Assembly: GCA_017654935.2 (NCBI GenBank)
Contig: CM065682.1
Location: forward strand, 37,397,905-37,461,904
Source: Phymorhynchus buccinoides
Lineage: Eukaryota; Mollusca; Gastropoda; Neogastropoda; Raphitomidae
Length of the DNA: 64,000 bases
Direction of reading: 5' to 3'
The translations under genes were made by a program, and so were the position numbers. The notes below the pieces were generated by a model. It did no database searches and had not been told where the DNA came from. It saw only the letters and a program-made list of their open reading frames with translations. Below, piece after piece: positions 58,901-64,000 of this stretch (positions are counted from its first letter, which is position 1; each line of letters opens with the position of its first letter).

Positions 58901-59904
58901 AGTTAGTTTAGCCTTGCACCCGTTCCTGGTTATATAGGCCACCGACGTCCACAGCCCCCTGTCCTGTGCCCTTGCCTTTAGCTGGTTCAAGACTGAAAGA
59001 ATGAGTTAGTTTAGCCTTGCACCCGTTCCTGGTTATATAGGCCACCGACGTCCACAGCCCCTTGTCCTGTGCCCTTGCCTTTAGCTGGTTCAAGACTGAA
59101 ATAGTACTGTTTATGTATTTTCTAATCAACGGAAAGTGCAAAAGTGCGTCTGCGTGAGCTTGCATTATCCTTGTGTGTGTGAGATTAAACTTTTAACTCT
59201 TCTAGCACCATAGGCAAAAACATTTGCTCAAGACATCACTCAACACTCCCACCAAATGCAAAGCCATTCACTGCCAAGCACCCTGCCATGCTTTGTCTAT
59301 TCTTAGAGCTTATGCAACTGTTTCTTTCATTAAAGCAAAGCATGCGCACTGGATAAAATCATCCCCTCTTGTCAGCTGAGATGCAACGGACAACCTAGAA
59401 CATAAAAAAATACATGGCGCTGGAAAAGTTAAAGACCAAAGGGCGGTCAACAGAAAACAAACCAACAAGAAACAAAATTGAAAAAACCCAAAATACAAAT
59501 AAAACTGAACAGGCAAAAACAAGGAACAGTTATAACAAAAAGCGACTTCAAAGGAAATGTTAAAAAGAGAGATATTCATTAAGAAGATTAAATTTCAAAA
59601 GAAAACAAAGCAAAACTACAACCACATGCTTACATATACACACCTGTCTTCCAAGGCGTCTTTGAGGAAAGAAAGAGAAAACAAAGAAAAGCAAAGTAAG
59701 AAACTTATAATACTACTATTACTGCAACTACAACAACTACTACTACTACTAATGATAATGTAACCTTACAAACACACACACAAACACACACACACATGTA
59801 CATAAGCCTTTCAACTTATATTTAGGATCAGGAATTGATCACATGAGAAAGCTTTTTTTGTTAAGGGATAATTGCCGAAATAGAGAGAGGATGAGGAGGA
59901 GGAG

Positions 59905-59966
<62 letters not shown>

Positions 59967-60154
59967 TGTGTATCAAATCAAATCAAATCAAATCAAATCA
60001 TCTTTATTATCTCATAACTGAGAAATTGCAGCCAGGTGCACATAAGAAAAACAGCAACAATAAACACATTTATCAACAACAACAAAAACCACAACAACAA
60101 TAAACACATTTATCAACAATTAAAGAATATAAACTAATAACTAATAACACTGCA

Positions 60155-60188
<34 letters not shown>

Positions 60189-61553
60189 ATGAGTGCCCTC
60201 TGTTTGAATGAATGTTATTTAATTTACTAACGTCTGTTACACACAAAAGAGAAAAAGAAAATTGAATGGAAGCAAACAGTGATGATCCTAACTGAAACAT
60301 GCATGTTGTAAAGCTTCACAGTTTTGAGACAGGAAAAAATGAGCAAACTCACATCATCTGCGATACACATTACGAAATCAAACAAACAAAAATATTTTGT
60401 TCTTCAATTCTACTACAGGTACCCCTCTAATAAGACGCTTGCAAATGCGACTTCTCCTCACATACGACCGATTTTTTTTTTCCCGAACACATTCCACTAT
60501 ATATCCTATGCCGCAAATACGACTTTTCCTGAGTTCCGACCCCGATTTCAGGGGTTGAGATGCGACCACAATCTTATCTTTTTGCAGTCAAGTTCGTGCA
60601 AATCGATCTCTCGATGAAAAGCAGATGAACTCGTGATCGAAAGTCATGGCAACGGGTCCGATGGCAACTTCGATGGCCCATGTTGCACTCACACACAAAC
60701 TACACATAACAGTACAGACCTAATCTTCGCCATAACGGACCTACTAAATACTGGATTATGCACAACGACACAACACAACACAAAACATGACAAAGTAACG
60801 CTGTGGCAGTTAATTTTTAGTCACAGTTTGCACACACAGAACTTTTACCGCGCATGCAACTCAGCTGACAAAATGGCGCCGCATACACTGTAGATACGAA
60901 ATCACGGCAAACGCTAATGCGCCAGCTGCTTTCATTTATCGGATTTTAAGCGTTGTTTGCATTCAGCGAGAGTTGTAGTGCACACACTAACGCCGATTTA
61001 TCAGTCTGATAGCGGAAAGGAGCTGCTTTTCAACTTTTTTTTTTTGTAAAGTGAAACCATTCTGATTCACTGAGTTCCAACTTATGGAGTATGACCGATC
61101 ACCTAGTTTCAACTTGGAAGTTGACTTCGCATTTACGTGTGCACAGAGTTCGTAAAGATCGACACGATCGCGACTGTTTCAGTTCACACTTTGATCATAA
61201 ACTGCTCAGTGATGACACATGTGCATAAAAGTGGTGAAATTTAGTGGTCAGATCGTGATATCGCTGATTAAATTCTTCAATTTCGGCATGAGAACGGTTC
61301 GTTTTTACCGAGATTGACGATGTCTACACGCACAGGTGACGACCAGCATAAAAATTTTTTTAATGGATTCGGGAAAATCTGCGTATGTGCCGCGTATGGC
61401 GACTCGGAAAAGATGCTTGGTCCTCTAATAAGACCACCCCTCAGATAAGACTTTTTTTTCACCGCACTTTCAAGGTCTTATTAGAGGGGTACCACTGTAC
61501 ATACTTTCCCTTTATAACTGGATGCAAAATAATAGAAAATTGAAGTACAGGGG

Positions 61554-61584
<31 letters not shown>

Positions 61585-62480
61585 ACCAACAAAATGTTGC
61601 AACAAAACTGTTAAAGTCAACTCCAGGGCAAAGAAATCCTTCATCCACAGGTCCATCCACTTCCTAAACTCATGATCCTTTTAGGCTTAAATGTGTGTTC
61701 ATCGTGTTAAAAGAAACTGTGCGTGCTTATCCTTAGACTTGTATGTATCCACATTTAATGTGTATTTTTAAGCATGTATTACGTGTAACCTTAAAATATG
61801 TACATTATACTCACGCATGCTAAATGTCTATGTCCGTATACATTTTATGCATTTTTTTTTATACTCATGTGACTTTGCTTACGTCAAAGTGTGCTTGCAT
61901 TCATGCATGCTGAATGTCGATGTCTTTGTTATTCTGGCACCTGAATGAAAATTTCTCCTTGGGAGATAATAAAGTGATATTGATTTGATTTGATTTGGAT
62001 TTGATTGAAGACTCCCTCCCACTTAACCCTTTCACTGCCGCCTACTACTAGCGCACGTGCCGCCGGTTTGCCACATGATTTTTGAACGCTGCAATATCGC
62101 TACTTAGTGGCGGCAAGTGTGAATATCTGTTTAACGTCCTCCGGTCTGGAACAGACACATATGGGACATTAGTAGATATAAAGATGGTGGGAACGACCCT
62201 GGAGGCAATGCCCTGAGGCAGTGCAACACCAGGAAAGTCCCGAATTTTAAACATATGATGCATAAGCATAAGGCGGCAAGTACTGAAGAGGATGTATATA
62301 TATACGTCGTCGGCACTGAAGAGATTAAGACCTACTTCTCCGAGACATTGCCCTTCTTTGTAAGTATTAAAATTACCTCCATTATCCAACTCCCTCCCAC
62401 TTAAGACCTTATCTTGGATGATTTTTCGAGGTCTTAAAAGGGAGGTTCCACTGTGTGTGTGTGCGTGTGTGTGTGTGTGT

Positions 62481-62577
<97 letters not shown>

Positions 62578-62774
62578 GAAGAAAAAGAATGTTGTGTGCA
62601 AGCATCATCTTTGTTTTACTTTCTACTGATTTATTATTTGTTTGCCTTTGTTATCAATCTAAAGCGCACTGAGCTCATGTGATAAAGAGCGCTATATAAA
62701 TCCCCATTATTATTATACAATTATCATACTCTAACATGCACTCACCTTGATTCGGAGTTGAAGGCCGCTTGAAT
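44924..62774 (-). CDS. White-type ABCG half-transporter, C-terminal 292 residues (10 exons)
   Basis: Join of 62746-62774, 58548-58653, 57935-58066, 55572-55664, 53454-53511, 52229-52306, 51666-51771, 49656-49756, 47171-47241 and 44924-45028 (879 bp, all GT-AG, phases consistent). It encodes the membrane domain of an ABCG half-transporter: pre-helix [17 protein letters not shown], helices with [83 protein letters not shown], the segment [19 protein letters not shown], an extracellular loop CGNATTC (N-glycosylation site between two Cys), and the last helix ending [12 protein letters not shown]. Order and motifs match insect White. The ATPase exons lie upstream, beyond 64000. By family it dimerises with another half-transporter; substrate is not predictable here. 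Confidence 0.92.
45150..47040. repeat. 76-bp minisatellite in the last white intron, ~25 units
   Basis: Unit GAAGGTTGAAAGGAAATAAC then AAAATAGGCTATCTGATTAC and ATCATTAACTTTTCCATCCC. A linked pair of variants (one A fewer before TAGGC together with GATGACATC) marks units near 45540, 45845, 46150, 46220, 46530 and 46910. It occupies most of the 2.1-kb intron between the last two exons. Confidence 0.95.
47171..47241 (-). CDS. white-type ABCG exon: Cys-rich extracellular loop
   Basis: 71 bp giving (D)[20 protein letters not shown] and FTA. Two Cys flank an NAT sequon, as in the CTSSNTTC loop of fly White. Acceptor GTGTTTCAG, donor GCGGTAAG. Confidence 0.9.
47228..47410. repeat. ~97-bp tandem duplication across an exon's 3' splice site
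   Basis: ATTGCCACAATCTGAAACAC through GGTCCGTGCGTACCCCCC occurs twice (from 47231 and from about 47328), separated by a C run of about 20 bases. In gene orientation each copy ends in GTGTTTCAG plus the first bases of the exon. Confidence 0.9.
47836..49190 (-). pseudogene. L2-like non-LTR retrotransposon, 3' half, degenerate
   Basis: On the minus strand [56 protein letters not shown] and [11 protein letters not shown] appear in order, then weaker C-terminal text ([11 protein letters not shown] near 48450) and a 3' end with GCGCTTATAAAT at about 47860. The active-site box is FFDD instead of YADD, and stops and frameshifts follow. CA microsatellite at 47974-48105. Intronic in the white-type gene. 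Confidence 0.8.
49656..49756 (-). CDS. white-type ABCG exon: loop after TM5
   Basis: 101 bp: (D)[20 protein letters not shown] then [14 protein letters not shown]. It aligns with [20 protein letters not shown] of White. Acceptor TTTGCAG, donor TTGGTGAG. Confidence 0.93.
50540..51540. repeat. Interspersed repeat family with AAGGTCA motifs, second cluster
   Basis: Two or three diverged units: CTGTCCCAAGGATATCTTCC, AAATTTTGTGTG, GACCTTGAAAACCGAAAATC, GATCAAGGTCAAGGTCA, ending in ACATGTCTGCCGCTCGGCGA. Same family as 31490-33600. Lies in the white intron between 49757 and 51665. Confidence 0.8.
51666..51771 (-). CDS. white-type ABCG exon: TM5
   Basis: 106 bp: (G)[20 protein letters not shown] then [26 protein letters not shown] is nearly invariant in White-like transporters. 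Confidence 0.94.
52229..52306 (-). CDS. white-type ABCG exon: TM4
   Basis: 78 bp: (G)[20 protein letters not shown] then VAVSFG, phase 1 to 1. The ANV--SFG motif is conserved. Confidence 0.92.
52432..52620. mobile_element. MITE with ATAAGGCGCA motifs
   Basis: Contains GATTATAAGGCGCACC and CACATTATAAGGCGCA; candidate ends are TATATGGACTACAAAGCGC and GTACGTAAAATATGGTA. Similar 'ATAAGGCGCAC' elements are widespread in animals; no transposase here. Confidence 0.45.
53454..53511 (-). CDS. white-type ABCG exon: TM3
   Basis: 58 bp: [19 protein letters not shown](G), phase 0 to 1. The acceptor follows a TG-rich stretch (GTGCGTGTGTGCAG). Confidence 0.9.
53810..54896. mobile_element. pogo/Tigger-like non-autonomous transposon (1.09 kb)
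   Basis: Ends CAGTCGACCCCCTCTTTTAA and GAGGGGGTCGACTG, TA on both sides (53808-53809 and 54897-54898). The interior is shared with 9661-10743 although the terminal repeats differ. Not part of the inverted duplication. Confidence 0.8.
54960..55065. mobile_element. piggyBac-type MITE end
   Basis: GACATTGGCGGTGAAAGGGT and upstream phrases match the reverse complement of 24390-24630, but the terminal TTAA is lost. Poly-C/CA tract at 55403-55430 follows downstream. Confidence 0.5.
55572..55664 (-). CDS. white-type ABCG exon: segment before TM3
   Basis: 93 bp, phase 0 at both ends: [20 protein letters not shown] then [11 protein letters not shown]. It corresponds to the [26 protein letters not shown] region of White. 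A (TG)n tract ends about 20 bases upstream of the acceptor. This exon is missing from the plus-strand copy, where the 500-N gap begins. Confidence 0.93.
56310..57955 (-). repeat. ~81-bp minisatellite (mirrored), exon end plus 5' splice site
   Basis: About 20 units in minus orientation, the counterpart of 13231-14886. Unit order and point variants differ from the plus-strand array, as expected for two alleles of an unstable array. Confidence 0.95.
57935..58066 (-). CDS. white-type ABCG exon: TM1-TM2
   Basis: 132 bp, same protein as 13118-13249. The donor GTGAGTGG is the first of the roughly 20 repeated donors in the array. Confidence 0.94.
58410..58562 (-). repeat. 51-55-bp tandem repeat of exon end plus donor (mirrored)
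   Basis: Three copies of CTTACCANTGTCTGCATCA including the real boundary at 58547/58548; counterpart of 12622-12780. Confidence 0.9.
58548..58653 (-). CDS. white-type ABCG exon: pre-membrane segment
   Basis: 106 bp, same protein as 12531-12636. Confidence 0.92.
58680..59105 (-). repeat. 103-bp minisatellite (mirrored)
   Basis: Four units, counterpart of 12089-12519, each with CTGAAAGAATGAGTTAG, the complement of the branch point, pyrimidine tract and AG. Confidence 0.9.
60416..61497. mobile_element. pogo/Tigger-like non-autonomous transposon (mirrored copy)
   Basis: TA-flanked counterpart of 9661-10743. Confidence 0.8.
62126..62250. repeat. GTTTAACGTCC-family interspersed repeat (mirrored)
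   Basis: Counterpart of 8891-9030. Confidence 0.65.
62746..62774 (-). CDS. white-type ABCG 29-bp micro-exon
   Basis: Identical to 8379-8407 on the other strand: IQAAFNSES plus AG. First exon of the minus-strand copy inside the window. Confidence 0.78.
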
Positions 62775-62842
62775 CTATATGGAAAAAAGAGAAATGTGGT
62801 TAAAGAAGCATAATAGGTACAAATACCAATCATAAACACAGA

Positions 62843-63298
62843 CAGGGCCACCTACCCCCTCCCGCAGCTTCCAGGGACAGACTTCTTAAAAAACAGGGAC
62901 AGAGACTTATTTCCAGGGACAAACACAGCAATACAGCGCATCACAATCGAAACAAGCAACAATGGAAACTGTGAAGCAAACATGATTTTTATGACCTGAG
63001 AATGTTCAACTTCATGTGCGCGCTTTATGGTGCCATGCACACCTATATTCAGACCCATACATGTTCAGTACGTTTGTAACGAACATTTTGTCAGTATCCG
63101 TTGTTTGGGCTGTTTTGGTTTTTCAGAAAGGTTAGCTTAACGAAAAGGAGCGTGTTTAGATTTTTCTCAGCTTCCAGGGACACAAGACAGAAAATTGGAT
63201 TCCAGGGACAGGGTGCCCCTTTTCAACTGTTTCTAGGGACAAATACCCTTTGGGGGGGATGTGAGAGGGTGTAGGGGGGGGGGGGGTAGGCAGTCCTG
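62843..63298. mobile_element. CAG-CTGCCTACC-ended transposon (mirrored copy)
   Basis: Counterpart of 7854-8310 with the same GTCCCTGGA motifs in complement (TCCAGGGAC). Confidence 0.7.
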
Positions 63299-63435
63299 CA
63301 TAGAATACGCACTGTGCACAGCATCTCTTTTTCTCTCTGATCCATCAACGTTCTCATCCAAAATCAATAAGTAAAAATGTAAAACATTAACAACAAAAAG
63401 TCTGCAAAAACAAGTAAGAGAGAGACAGAGTGAAA

Positions 63436-63546
<111 letters not shown>

Positions 63547-63578
63547 ACTTCTAGAATAGCTTTATAATAATGATAATA

Positions 63579-64000
63579 CAGTGAAACCCATTTAGTACGA
63601 GTACGGTTTAAACGAGAGCCCGTGTTTAACGAGTGGTTTCAAAATTCCCGACCACAAGCCTTCTTTTTCCTTGTTAAATAATTCTGCATACAACGAGCTC
63701 GCTACAACGAGCAACTTGCATATAACGTACAATTTATTGACTCCCAAAGTCAAGCTTTTATGCAAAAACTACGCGGTTAGAACGAGAACGCACTTACAAC
63801 CACACCGCCATCCCAAAGTCAAGCTTTCTTCCATTGCACAACTACCTGGCTAGAACGAGAACACACTGACAACAACATCGCCATCTTGACTGACCCCTCG
63901 ATATGTAAGCGGCATTCTGATTGGCCGATATAACAACTTGGGTGTCTGCAGCGCAAGCAGACGACACTGGACTCACTCTTTGCGCACTGATCTTGTGACT
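63579..64000. mobile_element. pogo/Tigger-like transposon, cut by window end
   Basis: Starts CAGTGAAACCCATTTAGTAC after TA (63577-63578); counterpart of 6846-7600. A (GA)n tract of about 100 bp lies just before it (63444-63541). Confidence 0.75.

Overview
This is eukaryotic, intron-rich, repeat-dense DNA, most likely from a mollusc and probably a gastropod. The grounds are animal-type genes split into 29-132 bp exons by kilobase introns, many remnants of non-LTR retrotransposons, long (CA)n and (CT)n tracts, minisatellites, and a short interspersed repeat with a 'cacgtggcggggtaat'-type core that I associate with gastropods. I see no rRNA, functional tRNA gene, CRISPR array or prokaryotic operon.

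Two animal genes can be read. (1) An ABCG half-transporter of the White type lies on the minus strand. Ten exons between 62774 and 44924 keep a continuous reading frame and encode the last 292 residues: the six-helix membrane domain, a Cys-rich loop and the stop. The ATPase exons lie outside the window. A second, incomplete copy lies on the plus strand (exons at 4911-5003, 8379-8407, 12531-12636 and 13118-13249). (2) Two first coding exons of a voltage-gated calcium channel beta subunit lie on the minus strand (28433-28495 and 24659-24739).

The dominant structure is a large inverted repeat. Positions 7186-15506 (plus) and about 55715-64000 (minus) are nearly identical and include introns, minisatellites and transposons. 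The left arm ends at a run of exactly 500 N (15507-16006), just before the exon at which the right arm continues. I infer two haplotype contigs scaffolded head to head rather than a real palindrome, but this needs testing.

Layout: 1-4900 transposon and minisatellite DNA; 4911-15506 plus-strand white copy; 15507-16006 gap; 16007-28600 calcium-channel beta 5' region with transposons; 28600-44900 repeat-rich intergenic DNA with a 1.3 kb 32-bp satellite and retrotransposon remnants; 44924-64000 minus-strand white gene.

Two patterns stand out. First, several minisatellites in white introns are built from exon-intron boundaries: about 20 copies of one exon end plus its 5' splice site, three copies of another, four copies of a 3' splice-site consensus, and a duplicated acceptor. 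Second, four non-autonomous DNA transposons share CAGACCTGCCWACC-like ends and 6-bp target duplications, but each carries its own repeated subterminal motif. One of them encloses a broken zinc-finger reading frame. A fifth element has the same architecture with different ends.
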